A stretch of DNA of 44,265 bases, taken from assembly GCA_947178165.1 (NCBI GenBank), contig CAMWXH010000001.1, positions 1 to 44,265 on the forward strand, read 5' to 3'. This DNA comes from an uncultured Porphyromonadaceae bacterium. Lineage in GTDB: Bacteria; Bacteroidota; Bacteroidia; Bacteroidales; Muribaculaceae. Shown one piece after another: positions 7,469 to 16,839 of this stretch. Below the pieces are notes generated by a model that was not told the origin of the DNA, did not search any database, and saw only the letters and a list, made by a program, of their open reading frames with translations. The translations under genes and the position numbers were made by a program. Positions within the stretch are counted from its first letter, which is position 1. Each line of letters starts with the position of its first letter.

Positions 7469-9178
7469 TTAATCTGTCAGGCTATCCTCATCAGAGCGAT
7501 ATTTCTTCTTGCGTGAACGCATCGGCACATCTGAGATTACGTATGCCCCTTCTGAAGAAATCCTGGGCCCTTGCGGCTTCACGGTCACATAATCTTTTTT
7601 CCCTTTAAATTTGCGATCGCCACTGAATTTGCGATCGCCACTGAATTTGCGGTCACCACCAAATTTGCGATCGCCGCCAAATTTACGGTCACTGCCAAAT
7701 TTACGGTCATCGCTGAATTTGCGATCGCCACTGAATTTGCGGTCGCTTTCAAATTTACGGTTTTCGGGCTTGCGGTCAGCATATCCCTCCATTTCAGCAC
7801 CGGTGTCGAAATGCTTGCGGTCCGACCTTGCGGGCTTATTCTTTTTATCGAAACGCCTGTCGGCTCCGAAGCCTCCCTTTCCGCCTTTGCCACCCTTGGC
7901 AGAACGCTCCTTGCCATGGCCAAACTTGCGCGTTTCCGCTTTCCATTCGTCGTCTGAAAGATGACGCATCTTGCGGGGGCGGCGTTCTTCAGCCTCATCT
8001 TCATCATAATGGCTCACTTTGCCCCCGTCTGCGCGGAAATCGGAGTAAGAGCCATCGAATAGCACATATTCACGGAGCGAACATTCGAGATTTCCATTAA
8101 GCAACGGAATTTTCATTGAAGGCTTGAGGCCGATATTGGCAAAATCCTCATCGTTCATCCCTATTATCCAGGCGTGATAGCCTGGGAAATTCTTTTTAAG
8201 GCAGCTGCCGATCCCTTTATAGAGTTCGGTCATATCATCCGGCTTCAGGCGAGCCCCGTATGGAGGATTCATCACGAGGATTCCATCTTCGGGATTGTCA
8301 ATCCAATCGCTCATTGGTCGGCAAGTAAGCTCAACCATATCATCCACCTTGGCCATCTTCACATTTCTTCGTGCGATAGCCACTGCATCCGGATCAATAT
8401 CGCCTCCATAAATCTTGAAGTCGAATTCTCGCTCGGCGCTGTCGTCATTGTAAAGTTCCTCAAAGAGATCTTTGTCGAAATCGGGCCATTTCTCGAACGC
8501 AAAATTCTCACGATAGATTCCGGGGTTAATGTTGGCTGCAATCAAGGCTGCTTCGATAAGGAAAGTTCCTGAACCGCACATCGGGTCCACGAAATTGCAA
8601 TCACCTCTCCAACCTGTTTTCATTATTATGCCGGCCGCGAGCACCTCATTTATAGGAGCCTCAGTCTGTGCCACACGGTAGCCGCGTTTGGAAAGGGGCT
8701 CACCGCTGGAGTCGAGTGAAATAGTGACGCGGTCTTCGAAGATATGCACGTTAAGCATCAGGTCAGCTCCCGCCACACGTATCGAGGGGCGTTCCCCCGT
8801 AAGGTCGCGGAAATGATCCACTATACCATCTTTTACACGGTAGGTCACGAACTTTGAATGTGTGAATTCATCGCTGTTGACAGTGGAATCGATGGCGAAA
8901 GTGGTCTGGGGCGACATATATTTCTCCCAAGGGATATCCCTTACTATGTCATACAGTTCATCGGGATCATGAGCCGTGAATTTTTCAATCGGCTTAAGAA
9001 TCCTGAGAGCCGTGCGACAGCAAAGATTAGCCTTATACATCAAGGCGAGATCGCCTTCGAAGCTAACCATGCGGCGGCCCATCTCCACATTTTCTGCGCC
9101 AAGAGAGATGAGCTCGTCGCGGAGCACATCTTCAAGGCCCTGGAAGGTCTTGGCCACCATTGAAAATTTATTTTCCAT
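7469..9178 (-). CDS. rlmL: THUMP-domain RNA methyltransferase (RlmL-like) with a long basic repeat tail
   Basis: A 569-residue predicted S-adenosylmethionine-dependent RNA guanine-N2 methyltransferase. Residues about 1-160 match the N-terminal ferredoxin-like plus THUMP RNA-binding part. The methyltransferase core has DPMCGSGTF (198-206) and the catalytic NPPY (304-307), typical of N2-guanine methylation and of the first half of E. coli RlmL (23S rRNA G2445). From about residue 381 the protein becomes highly charged and low in complexity. It includes a Lys/Gly stretch and eight hexapeptide copies of the form [SG][GDS]DRKF (residues 477-524). This tail is probably disordered and may bind RNA (inference). 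The gene follows ftsZ by 44 bases on the same strand. The exact methylated base is not proven. Confidence 0.88.
   Translation of the reverse strand: MENKFSMVAKTFQGLEDVLRDELISLGAENVEMGRRMVSFEGDLALMYKANLCCRTALRILKPIEKFTAHDPDELYDIVRDIPWEKYMSPQTTFAIDSTVNSDEFTHSKFVTYRVKDGIVDHFRDLTGERPSIRVAGADLMLNVHIFEDRVTISLDSSGEPLSKRGYRVAQTEAPINEVLAAGIIMKTGWRGDCNFVDPMCGSGTFLIEAALIAANINPGIYRENFAFEKWPDFDKDLFEELYNDDSAEREFDFKIYGGDIDPDAVAIARRNVKMAKVDDMVELTCRPMSDWIDNPEDGILVMNPPYGARLKPDDMTELYKGIGSCLKKNFPGYHAWIIGMNDEDFANIGLKPSMKIPLLNGNLECSLREYVLFDGSYSDFRADGGKVSHYDEDEAEERRPRKMRHLSDDEWKAETRKFGHGKERSAKGGKGGKGGFGADRRFDKKNKPARSDRKHFDTGAEMEGYADRKPENRKFESDRKFSGDRKFSDDRKFGSDRKFGGDRKFGGDRKFSGDRKFSGDRKFKGKKDYVTVKPQGPRISSEGAYVISDVPMRSRKKKYRSDEDSLTD
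7607..7750 (-). repeat. 18-bp in-frame tandem repeat encoding DRKF hexapeptides
   Basis: Eight consecutive 18-base units within the 3' part of the rlmL-like gene. Each encodes a hexapeptide ending in DRKF, with the first two positions varying among Gly, Ser, Asp and Glu. Units are nearly identical in DNA as well as protein, which points to recent slippage or recombination. The repeat number is likely to vary between strains. Confidence 0.9.
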
Positions 9179-9222
9179 TAACGCTTATACTGGTGTTTGT
9201 AGGTTGTAGTAGCTCTTTTTTA

Positions 9223-10620
9223 TCAGAATGTTATCACATTTTCTCCTCCCGAATGGGATGCCGAGGAGTTTCCGGTCTTGAAGCCGGTAGCTCTCGGTTC
9301 GGGTTTTGCCTCAGGCATGACAGTGGCCTCACTGAGCTTCTTGAGGGTTTCATTGAAGTTTGAGGGGCGGTTATAGGCCGGCGTGCGTTCAAGGCGCGCG
9401 ATGATTTCATAGTCATCGAACATCGATGGAGTAAGCACTGCATAACGGCGCTTGTCGGCTTCGCGCTCCTGCTGTATCAGGCGGTCGCCGCCATAATATT
9501 CCTCTATTGCCACGCGGGTTTCCTGCTTCTGGGCCTGTGCTTTCTTGTCGTCATCACTGTTATTGCCCATCACGATTATCTTCCCTTTACCTCCGGGCTG
9601 ATCCTCTTCTCCGTCGCGTAAAGTGACATCGAATCCTGAAGCGAGCACGGTAATCTTTACCTTGTCACCCAGCGAGGGGTCGTCGCCGATACCCCACTTC
9701 ACGTCGATGCTCGAGGGAAGCTTGTCGGTGAACTGCCTGATTTCAGAAATCTCCTCAGTGCGGAGGGGATTGGGGGAATCTTTCCAGCACATAAACTTGA
9801 AGAGGAGGCGTTTAGAGCTGTATATGTCGTGAGTCTTGAGCAAAGGTGAATGCAGGGCGTTCTGGATGGCGTTGGAGATTCGGTGCTCCCCTTCGCCGAA
9901 AGCCGTGGATATGATGGCTGTTCCGGAATCCTTTAGCGTTGTCTTCACATCCTGGAAATCGACGTTTATATAGCAGGGATCCGATATGATTTCGGAAATA
10001 GAGCGAGCCGCGTTGGCAAGGGTGTCATCAGCTTTTCCGAAGGCATTGAAGAAGTTGAGGTCCTTGTATAGCTCAACGAGGTTCTCATTGTTGATGACCA
10101 GAAGCGCATCCACGTGTTTCTTCATCTCCTTTGCCCCCTCAAGAGCCTTGAGAATCTTCTTTTCCCCTTCGAAAAGGAAAGGCACGGTCACGATTCCTAT
10201 TGTCAGCATGCCGGAATCCTTTGCGATCCTTGCGATGATCGGGCTGGCTCCGGTGCCGGTTCCTCCACCCATTCCGGCCGTGATGAACACCATCTCCGTC
10301 TTGTCGGTGAATAGTTCGGCAATCTTATCCTGATATTCCTCGGCATATTGCCTTCCCACTTCGGGCTTATTTCCTGCTCCGCGACCGGGTCCGAGAAGTA
10401 TCTTGTTAGGCACGGGCGACATCTCCAGGCTCTGTTTGTCGGTGTTGCAGACAACAAAGTTGATATGCGGAATCTGGAGATTATACATATAGCTCACGGC
10501 ATTGCAGCCGCCGCCGCCCACGCCCACCACCTTGATGATGGCGTCGTTTCTTTCCTCGGCAAAGCCGGAGGTATCATTGATATCGCGGATATCTATATCT
10601 GGTGTGAAGTCTTCTGTCAT
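9223..10620 (-). CDS. ftsZ: Cell division GTPase FtsZ
   Basis: A 465-residue tubulin homologue that polymerises at midcell into the Z-ring and organises septal wall synthesis. After a short acidic N-terminal extension the GTP-binding motifs are clear: VVGVGGGGCNAV (31-42) and the tubulin signature GGGTGTGAS (118-126). The C-terminal linker starts around residue 330 and is short and charged. The far C-terminus ends ENVITF and lacks an obvious DIPxFLR-type peptide, the usual docking site for FtsA and ZipA. The gene follows ftsA by 24 bases and is the last division gene of the cluster. Confidence 0.97.
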   Translation of the reverse strand: MTEDFTPDIDIRDINDTSGFAEERNDAIIKVVGVGGGGCNAVSYMYNLQIPHINFVVCNTDKQSLEMSPVPNKILLGPGRGAGNKPEVGRQYAEEYQDKIAELFTDKTEMVFITAGMGGGTGTGASPIIARIAKDSGMLTIGIVTVPFLFEGEKKILKALEGAKEMKKHVDALLVINNENLVELYKDLNFFNAFGKADDTLANAARSISEIISDPCYINVDFQDVKTTLKDSGTAIISTAFGEGEHRISNAIQNALHSPLLKTHDIYSSKRLLFKFMCWKDSPNPLRTEEISEIRQFTDKLPSSIDVKWGIGDDPSLGDKVKITVLASGFDVTLRDGEEDQPGGKGKIIVMGNNSDDDKKAQAQKQETRVAIEEYYGGDRLIQQEREADKRRYAVLTPSMFDDYEIIARLERTPAYNRPSNFNETLKKLSEATVMPEAKPEPRATGFKTGNSSASHSGGENVITF

Positions 10621-10644
10621 TTTTGTTGGAGATGAGTAGGTGAA

Positions 10645-11994
10645 TTATTCGATGATATCGTCATCATCATCTTCACTGCCTGTGAAGAATGAGGAGAGCT
10701 TGTTGGATAATTTATCCATCAGTGAAGGACCTTTCTTCTTTGGTTTCTTCTCTGAACCCCTTTTGCGGCGTTTCTCCTCCTCTTCGATAATTATGTCATC
10801 GGGATGAGGCTGACCGTTTTCAGGAAGGTCCTGGCGTTGCGGAACGATGAGACATTCAGCATTATTGTTGGTGGCTCCGGTGTAAAGCACGCTCGCCACT
10901 TCTATGATTTCAAGTGCGGGAGCCTTGCTGTTGTCTTCAAGCCGAATATAGCTTGGCAGCTGGCCTCTGCGCACCGGCAGTTTGCTTTTCTCTCCGAGAA
11001 GTTCGAGCATCCCTCTGAGCTGGGAGCCGCCTCCAATGCAGATTATGCCGCCGGGAATATCTTTCTCCTTCATGTCGGCGTATGCAATCTGTTCTATGAT
11101 ATTGGCCACGATCTCTTCAGCCCTGGCAACCACCATATTGGAGACATCGGTCATCTTGACGCCATTCATGTTGAGCGACGACACTGAGTCGCGCGCTATA
11201 GCGTCGCCCGAAGTCTTCTTGAGGTCTTCAGCCTTGTCTTCAAGTATGTGCAAAGATGTTATATCGCGGGTGATGTTACGTCCGCCCAATGGGAGAGTTG
11301 CGAAATATCTGAGATGTCCGCCCCTGTATATTGTCACTGTCGTTGTCTCCGCACCCATATCCACGAGCATGCATCCGAGATTCTTTTCATCCGAACGCAA
11401 GATTAGCTGACCGGTGCAGAGCGCGGTCACCATGGCTCCGTTTATCCTTATCCCCAGCTTATCGTGCAATGTGCGAACAAGGTTGCGTTTCAGCTCCGGG
11501 CGGCATACGATCAGGTCGTATGTTCCGCGGATGCTGTTGCCTATCATCCCTTTGGGAGATGTGGTTTCGGTTTTTCCGACCTTGAAAATACGCGGAATTG
11601 CATCGACCACTTCAAGAGAATTGTCAATGGCCGATTTTAAGGCCTGTGCGCGGAGACCGGCTATTATTTCCTGGGTTATTTCTGTGTCGTCGGGAAGATT
11701 TTTGCTCACTTCGGTTATGAGCGAGCGCATAGAGCGACCTGAAAGACCGATATATACGCCTGTGATCTGGCGAGGCTGCACAGATGCACGGCGCTGAAGT
11801 TTTGTAAGGAGGTGCTGGATTCTGAGTGATGTGTCTTCAAGGTTCTGTATCACTCCATATCTTACGCCCTCTACGCCGTGATCCTGTTCACACGCTATTA
11901 TGTCGAGCTGGTTGGTGGGTCGCAATTTACCTACGACCCCTATTATCTTTGAACTGCTGATCTCAATGGCAGCGACATATCTATCTTCATTCAT
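10645..11994 (-). CDS. ftsA: Cell division protein FtsA
   Basis: A 449-residue actin-like ATPase that tethers FtsZ filaments to the membrane. The first phosphate loop is AAIEISSSKIIGVVG, and later actin-fold motifs include GCMLVDMGAETTTV and IICIGGGSQLRGM. Near the C-terminus a basic stretch (RRKRGSEKKPKKKG) leads into an amphipathic helix (LMDKLSNKLSSFFTG), the expected membrane anchor. It then ends in an unusually acidic tail (EDDDDDIIE). It lies seven bases after ftsQ and 24 bases before ftsZ, the standard order. Confidence 0.96.
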   Translation of the reverse strand: MNEDRYVAAIEISSSKIIGVVGKLRPTNQLDIIACEQDHGVEGVRYGVIQNLEDTSLRIQHLLTKLQRRASVQPRQITGVYIGLSGRSMRSLITEVSKNLPDDTEITQEIIAGLRAQALKSAIDNSLEVVDAIPRIFKVGKTETTSPKGMIGNSIRGTYDLIVCRPELKRNLVRTLHDKLGIRINGAMVTALCTGQLILRSDEKNLGCMLVDMGAETTTVTIYRGGHLRYFATLPLGGRNITRDITSLHILEDKAEDLKKTSGDAIARDSVSSLNMNGVKMTDVSNMVVARAEEIVANIIEQIAYADMKEKDIPGGIICIGGGSQLRGMLELLGEKSKLPVRRGQLPSYIRLEDNSKAPALEIIEVASVLYTGATNNNAECLIVPQRQDLPENGQPHPDDIIIEEEEKRRKRGSEKKPKKKGPSLMDKLSNKLSSFFTGSEDDDDDIIE

Positions 11995-12001
11995 ATCCCG
12001 T

Positions 12002-12856
12002 CTATTCTTCTGTTCTTGCTATATCCGCCTCATTGGAGCTAATGTGGTCTCCCAGGGTGGTTTCATCCGGATCAATATCCTCGTTCTCAACAATGGGTGC
12101 CGGCGCTACCGGTTTCAGGCGCCTGGTGGCTACAACCTGATCGCGGAACTTAACCGATATCGTGTCATATTCCTCCCACCCTTTGTAGGGCATAACTTTC
12201 TTGTAGAATAACTGCAAGGCCTCTTTTTTCTCCTTTAAGCGTGTAGTGTCGCCAAAATTCACCACGTGCCCCAGCATCCTCGGCACGAGTAGGAGGTTGT
12301 TGGCGTCGCGGGCTTCAATCATAGCCACAAGTTCACGGAGCATCGGATCCTTGTCGATATATTTAACCAGAGGGAGAACTGCCTTGGGCTGGAAATTTGA
12401 ATTGAAATTTCCTGTCACTACAGGAGCATGCGTATAAAACTCGGCTTTCGAGTCGATCTGTTTCCCATCCTTGTTGATGTAATATGAACGGTTTCCGATA
12501 AATACCCTCATCACCGGCACCAACGGCACGATCTCTATCTTGAGCCGTCCTCCCGATGAAATCATGCAATTCACGCTTTCGAATGTGTTGAGGGCGGTAA
12601 GATATTTCTCAATATCGGTTGTGTTTATTTCATTGAGCCGCGCCCCTTTTATGCGGTGAGGGTATCGGGCAAGCTCCTTTGCCACTCCGCGGACCACCAC
12701 AGTATCCATATTCCGGTTCCCCTTGACCTCAATGTCAATTCCTTCGCACACATGACGGTTCGCCTCCCCCTTTGCCCATACGCTCATAGTGATACAATAG
12801 GCGAAGAGGAGCAGCAGAATGCTCCATTTCATTATGGTTTTTCCCGTCGCTGTCAT
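12002..12856 (-). CDS. ftsQ: Cell division protein FtsQ
   Basis: A 284-residue bitopic membrane protein of the divisome, linking early and late division proteins together with FtsL. It has one N-terminal transmembrane segment (about residues 10-27, SILLLLFAYCITMSVW). A POTRA-like region follows (DIEVKGNRNMDTVVVRGV through ESVNCMISSGGRLKIEI), then the FtsQ beta domain containing IGNRSYYINKDGKQI. The C-terminus is acidic. Sequence conservation in this family is low, so position between murC and ftsA adds weight. Its ATG overlaps the murC stop by one base (TAATG), suggesting coupled translation. Confidence 0.9.
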   Translation of the reverse strand: MTATGKTIMKWSILLLLFAYCITMSVWAKGEANRHVCEGIDIEVKGNRNMDTVVVRGVAKELARYPHRIKGARLNEINTTDIEKYLTALNTFESVNCMISSGGRLKIEIVPLVPVMRVFIGNRSYYINKDGKQIDSKAEFYTHAPVVTGNFNSNFQPKAVLPLVKYIDKDPMLRELVAMIEARDANNLLLVPRMLGHVVNFGDTTRLKEKKEALQLFYKKVMPYKGWEEYDTISVKFRDQVVATRRLKPVAPAPIVENEDIDPDETTLGDHISSNEADIARTEE

Positions 12857-14292
12857 TATCTGTTTTCGAAAATCTTCCTGATATCGGGGAGTAGTCGGTC
12901 AATGTCGGCGGCTCCTAACGTCATTAAGATTTCAAAATTACTATTTTTTATCAGATTCAACAAATCTTTTCTCTCGCAAAATCTTTTTTCTTTGCTTTTT
13001 ACGTTGTCGAGGATGATTGAGGAGGTTATTCCTTCGATGGGAAGTTCACGTGCAGGATATATTTCCGGCATAATCACTTCATCCGCCTCGGATAATGCTT
13101 CGGCAAATTCATTAGCGAAGTCGCGGGTGCGTGTATATAGGTGAGGCTGGAATATCACGCTAAGTTTCTTGCCGGGATAGAGTTTCTTCACCGACGCTAT
13201 TGAAGCCTTCACCTCATTGGGGGAGTGGGCATAATCATCTATGAGTATCTCGCCCCCCTCTTTTTCAGTTCCATCGAGATATATTTCGAAACGCCTGCGT
13301 GCGCCACGGAAGCTTTTCAGACCCTCCTTCACCTCTTCAGGCGTGGCTCCGGCATGGAGGGCGGCCGCAGCGGCCGCCACGGCATTGTCGATATTAATTT
13401 CTACCGGCACTCCCGGCTCAATATCGTTTATGCGGATGCCCGGCCCTATAAGGTCGAAGCTTATTTTTCCATTGCCATAACGTATATTTTCTGTGTGCCA
13501 GTCTCCTTCGGCACCACCGCTGTAGGTTTCCACGCTTACACCCGGCTTAACATTCGGCGTATAGTCGAGTCCGGTGTGGGTGATTAGCGTCCCTCCCTCT
13601 CGGATGAGGGATGTGAAGATGGAGAATGCTTCCAGATAGTGCTCCTTGTCTCCGTAGATATCGAGATGGTCGGGATCGGTGGAAGTGACCACGGCAATTT
13701 GGGGACTGAGATGATGGAAAGAACGGTCATATTCATCAGCCTCGATCACGCTAAGCTTAGACTTTTCATCAAGGACGAGGTTGCTTCCTGTATTTCGCAG
13801 GATTCCTCCGAGGAAAGCGGTGCATCCTTTTGCGGAGTTCCTGAGTATATTTGCCGTCATGGAACAAGTGGTGGTCTTGCCGTGGCTTCCGGCTATGCAG
13901 ATTGCCTCTGTGTGGCGTGTGATTTTTCCGAGCAGGGCGGCGCGCTTTATGACCTCAAATCCGTGATTGCGGAACCAGCTCAGTATCCTGTTGTCATCGG
14001 GCACGGCGGGAGTATATACCACCAGGGTTTCCTCCGGATTCTGAAATTCATTTGGAATCTCCTCTTCGGAATCGGTGAATGTGAGTTTTGCGCCCTCCTT
14101 TTCAAGAGCCGCCGTCAGGTCGGATGGCGTGCGGTCGTAACCCCCGACATCTGCTCCATGACGGAGATAATATCTCACAAGATTGGCCATCCCTATTCCG
14201 CCGGCTCCGACAAAATAGAGGCTTGTCTGCTTTTTCTGTTCCTGATTGTTCAATTGTTTCTTATCCTCAGTATTATTCACTCCTTTTTCCAT
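12856..14292 (-). CDS. murC: UDP-N-acetylmuramate--L-alanine ligase
   Basis: Cytoplasmic Mur ligase that adds L-alanine to UDP-N-acetylmuramic acid, using ATP, the first amino-acid step of peptidoglycan precursor synthesis. At 478 residues it has the usual length. The N-terminal UDP-binding Rossmann motif is FVGAGGIGMANL (27-38), and the ATP loop is GSHGKTTT (135-142). The central domain has EADEYDRSF and TSTDPDHLDIYGD, and the C-terminal domain has IDDYAHSPNEV and FQPHLYTRTRDF, all hallmarks of MurC. About 20 extra charged residues precede the Rossmann motif. It follows murG by 25 bases. Confidence 0.97.
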   Translation of the reverse strand: MEKGVNNTEDKKQLNNQEQKKQTSLYFVGAGGIGMANLVRYYLRHGADVGGYDRTPSDLTAALEKEGAKLTFTDSEEEIPNEFQNPEETLVVYTPAVPDDNRILSWFRNHGFEVIKRAALLGKITRHTEAICIAGSHGKTTTCSMTANILRNSAKGCTAFLGGILRNTGSNLVLDEKSKLSVIEADEYDRSFHHLSPQIAVVTSTDPDHLDIYGDKEHYLEAFSIFTSLIREGGTLITHTGLDYTPNVKPGVSVETYSGGAEGDWHTENIRYGNGKISFDLIGPGIRINDIEPGVPVEINIDNAVAAAAAALHAGATPEEVKEGLKSFRGARRRFEIYLDGTEKEGGEILIDDYAHSPNEVKASIASVKKLYPGKKLSVIFQPHLYTRTRDFANEFAEALSEADEVIMPEIYPARELPIEGITSSIILDNVKSKEKRFCERKDLLNLIKNSNFEILMTLGAADIDRLLPDIRKIFENR

Positions 14293-14317
14293 CTTCTCGG
14301 ATTATTTCTGCAAAGAT

Positions 14318-15418
14318 TCACTGTGCCTTGAGTATTGCTATAATCTCATCCACGATGGTTTCATCGCTGTTAAGCAAAGCCATCTCGGAGATGTTGCGGC
14401 CCATGGATTCAAGGCGTTCTTTATCTGATATGAGGGAGAGGACTGTGTCAACGAGTTTCGCGGGAGCTTCGGCATCGGTCACCATCACTGCCGCATCGTG
14501 ATTAACGAGGGCGAGTGCATTCTTGGTCTGATGATCCTCGGCCACGTTGGGAGAGGGGACAAGCAAACAAGGCTTGCCGAGATTCTGCAGTTCGCTGATT
14601 GAGCTTGCCCCGGCCCGCGACACCACCAAATCGGCAGCCGCATAAGCTGAGGCCATATCGGAAATGAACTGGGTCACTACAATCCCTTTTAATCCTTTTG
14701 CCGCCTTTGGGCCACGGTCGCCGAAATTCTTTCCGGTCTGCCATATCACCTGTATTCCGCGGTCGGCAAATTCCCGAATCCTTGCCTCCATGCTTTCGTT
14801 GAGTGTCCGCGCCCCTAAGCTTCCTCCCACCACGAGCACCGTTGGACGCTCTGCGGCCAAGCCGAAGCTCTCGCGGGCTTTCCCTTTCTCTTTTTTAGCG
14901 TCGAGGAGGTCTTTCCTCACAGGATTGCCGGTAAGCACAATCTTCTCGGCGGGGAAAAAACGTTCCATCCCCTCGTAAGCCACGCATATCTTGGAGGCTT
15001 TGGTGGCAAGGAGTTTGTTGGTCACGCCGGCGTATGAGTTCTGTTCCTGTAGAAGTGTCGGCACACCTGCCTTCTGGGCCGCTTTCAGTGTTGGCCCGGA
15101 TGCATACCCTCCCACTCCGATGGCGATATCGGGTTTGAAATCCTTTACAATCTTACGCGCTTTCCGTATGCTCTTCCACAGCTTCATCATCACCGGCACA
15201 TTCTTGAACAGGTTCTTTCGGTTGAATCCTGCCACGGGTAGGCCTGTGATTTCATAACCCGCCGCCGGCACCTTCTCCATCTCCATCCTGTTGTCGGCGC
15301 CGACGAAAAGGATATTGCAGTCGAGGCGGCGCTTCAATGCATTTGCAATGGAAAGAGCCGGGAAGATGTGCCCCCCGGTTCCGCCGCCGCTTATCAATAT
15401 GTTATATTTTTCAGCCAT
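14318..15418 (-). CDS. murG: UDP-GlcNAc:undecaprenyl-PP-MurNAc-pentapeptide N-acetylglucosaminyltransferase
   Basis: Membrane-associated GT28 glycosyltransferase that converts lipid I to lipid II. The 366-residue product has the N-terminal lipid/acceptor motif GGGTGGHIFPALSIA, the second glycine-rich loop GGSLGARTLNE, and the donor-binding region VVSRAGASSISELQNLGKP. All are characteristic of MurG. The start ATG (15416-15418) lies inside the last codons of ftsW, an eight-base overlap. Confidence 0.97.
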   Translation of the reverse strand: MAEKYNILISGGGTGGHIFPALSIANALKRRLDCNILFVGADNRMEMEKVPAAGYEITGLPVAGFNRKNLFKNVPVMMKLWKSIRKARKIVKDFKPDIAIGVGGYASGPTLKAAQKAGVPTLLQEQNSYAGVTNKLLATKASKICVAYEGMERFFPAEKIVLTGNPVRKDLLDAKKEKGKARESFGLAAERPTVLVVGGSLGARTLNESMEARIREFADRGIQVIWQTGKNFGDRGPKAAKGLKGIVVTQFISDMASAYAAADLVVSRAGASSISELQNLGKPCLLVPSPNVAEDHQTKNALALVNHDAAVMVTDAEAPAKLVDTVLSLISDKERLESMGRNISEMALLNSDETIVDEIIAILKAQ

Positions 15419-16823
15419 TGTTAGTATAGTTGCTTATGTTGGCTGCCTGAAGGTCTTCCGGAAGAGCCTTCATTTCAGCCTTTATTTCCTGTTTGTTACC
15501 GCTTGTGACGGCATATCGGCTCACCGACAGCATCATTCCTATGGCAGCCGACATCACCAAAATCGAGGTTCCTCCCTTCGATATGAATGGCAAGGGCTGA
15601 CCCGACACCGGGAAGAGGCCGGTCACGATTGCCATGTGGACAAGTGCCTGGAACACTATCAGAACGGCGCATCCCATTATCAGGAACGCCGGGAATGCAC
15701 GGGAGCATTTGTATGCCACTCGCCCGGCACGCGCCACGAGGAGAAGATAGAGGAGCAATAGGCAGCATCCCCCCACAAAACCGGTGTCTTCAATGATGAT
15801 TGAGAAGATATAATCGGAGAAAGCCAATGGCAGACGCGCACTTTCACGTGAGTTGCCCGGTCCCTGTCCGAGCACACCTCCATGAGCCTGAGCAAAATTT
15901 GAGAACACCACCTGGCGATTCATATCGTCGATGGGATCGTCCGGGCTTGTGCCCTCCAGCCAGCGGGAGAGTCGTCCTTTATGCGTGTCGGCACGTCCGC
16001 CTCCTTTTTCGCTTGACGTTGATGTGCCGGCTATCATCTGCTCCTTCTTCACTTCATCAAACTGGGATGTGTCGGGACGCATATACTTGACCATCATGAG
16101 AGCGCCGGCACAAACCATATATACCAGCATCACTATGCCGAATTTTCTCCATTGGATGCCTCCTATGAGGAACATGCTGATGCTCACACCCATAAGGAGA
16201 ATCATATTGGTCAGGCCGTTTCGCCACAAGAGCGCACCGAACACCACAACCACTATGGCACACTGTATCACCCCGCTATTGGTGACTCCACCGGGAGCCT
16301 GATTTTTTGAGAGGATTGCGGCAAGAAGAAGCACTGCCGCCAGCTTTATCATCTCAGCCGGCTGGATTGTCATGCCGGCAATGCGTATGGCGCGTTGTGC
16401 GCCATTGATTTCAACTCCCATCACCGAAGAGAGAACCAGCAGGCCCAAGGAGAAGATGGCAACGATCCATGCCATTCGCCGGAGCACCACATAATGGGTT
16501 TTCTGCAAACCGAGGACTATGCCGACACCTATCACCAAGAATATGCCATGGCGAATCAGCGGGCTATAGACGTTGGAGGCCGAAACTTCCGAACTCGATG
16601 CGCTGAAAAGTTCCACCACGCTGATGAGGAGGAACATTATATATATTCCCCAGATGTAATGGTCAGGCTTGGATGGCTTGGTGGCTTTCTTGGCGCGTTC
16701 GGCCGCGGCCGCAACGGCTGCGACGGCGCTTTCAGCAGGCGAGCTTTTCCCGGTCACTACTGTCTGGCCGTCTATGGTCTCCCGGATGTCAAGTCCGGAG
16801 TAATTGTTTTGTGTGTTGCTCAT
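15411..16823 (-). CDS. ftsW: Septal peptidoglycan polymerase FtsW
   Basis: A 470-residue SEDS-family membrane protein that polymerises lipid II at the septum together with its partner PBP, FtsI. About ten membrane segments start near residue 55, after an Ala/Lys-rich cytoplasmic extension of about 50 residues. Conserved SEDS features include NGAQRAI, the loop GNSRESARLPLAFSDYIFSI and the C-terminal GQPLPFISKGGTS. A periplasmic loop around residues 270-300 carries an insertion rich in Ser, Gly and Lys (SEKGGGRADTHKGRLSRW). It sits between murD (16 bases upstream) and murG (overlapping). Confidence 0.96.
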   Translation of the reverse strand: MSNTQNNYSGLDIRETIDGQTVVTGKSSPAESAVAAVAAAAERAKKATKPSKPDHYIWGIYIMFLLISVVELFSASSSEVSASNVYSPLIRHGIFLVIGVGIVLGLQKTHYVVLRRMAWIVAIFSLGLLVLSSVMGVEINGAQRAIRIAGMTIQPAEMIKLAAVLLLAAILSKNQAPGGVTNSGVIQCAIVVVVFGALLWRNGLTNMILLMGVSISMFLIGGIQWRKFGIVMLVYMVCAGALMMVKYMRPDTSQFDEVKKEQMIAGTSTSSEKGGGRADTHKGRLSRWLEGTSPDDPIDDMNRQVVFSNFAQAHGGVLGQGPGNSRESARLPLAFSDYIFSIIIEDTGFVGGCCLLLLYLLLVARAGRVAYKCSRAFPAFLIMGCAVLIVFQALVHMAIVTGLFPVSGQPLPFISKGGTSILVMSAAIGMMLSVSRYAVTSGNKQEIKAEMKALPEDLQAANISNYTNNG

Positions 16824-16839
16824 ATATGGTAGGTTCCTC

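Noticed and set aside
7611-7740. Repeated GCGATCGC octamers resembling the cyanobacterial HIP1 element
   Set aside because: They occur only because the 18-base coding repeat uses the same codons. The rest of the window is not enriched.
7571-7964. Several overlapping frames with repeated LRSP, FAIA or similar units
   Set aside because: They are alternative-frame readings of the 18-base repeat in the rlmL-like gene.
13639-14331. 230-codon plus-strand frame opposite murC
   Set aside because: It is fully antisense to murC, with no start context and no family features.
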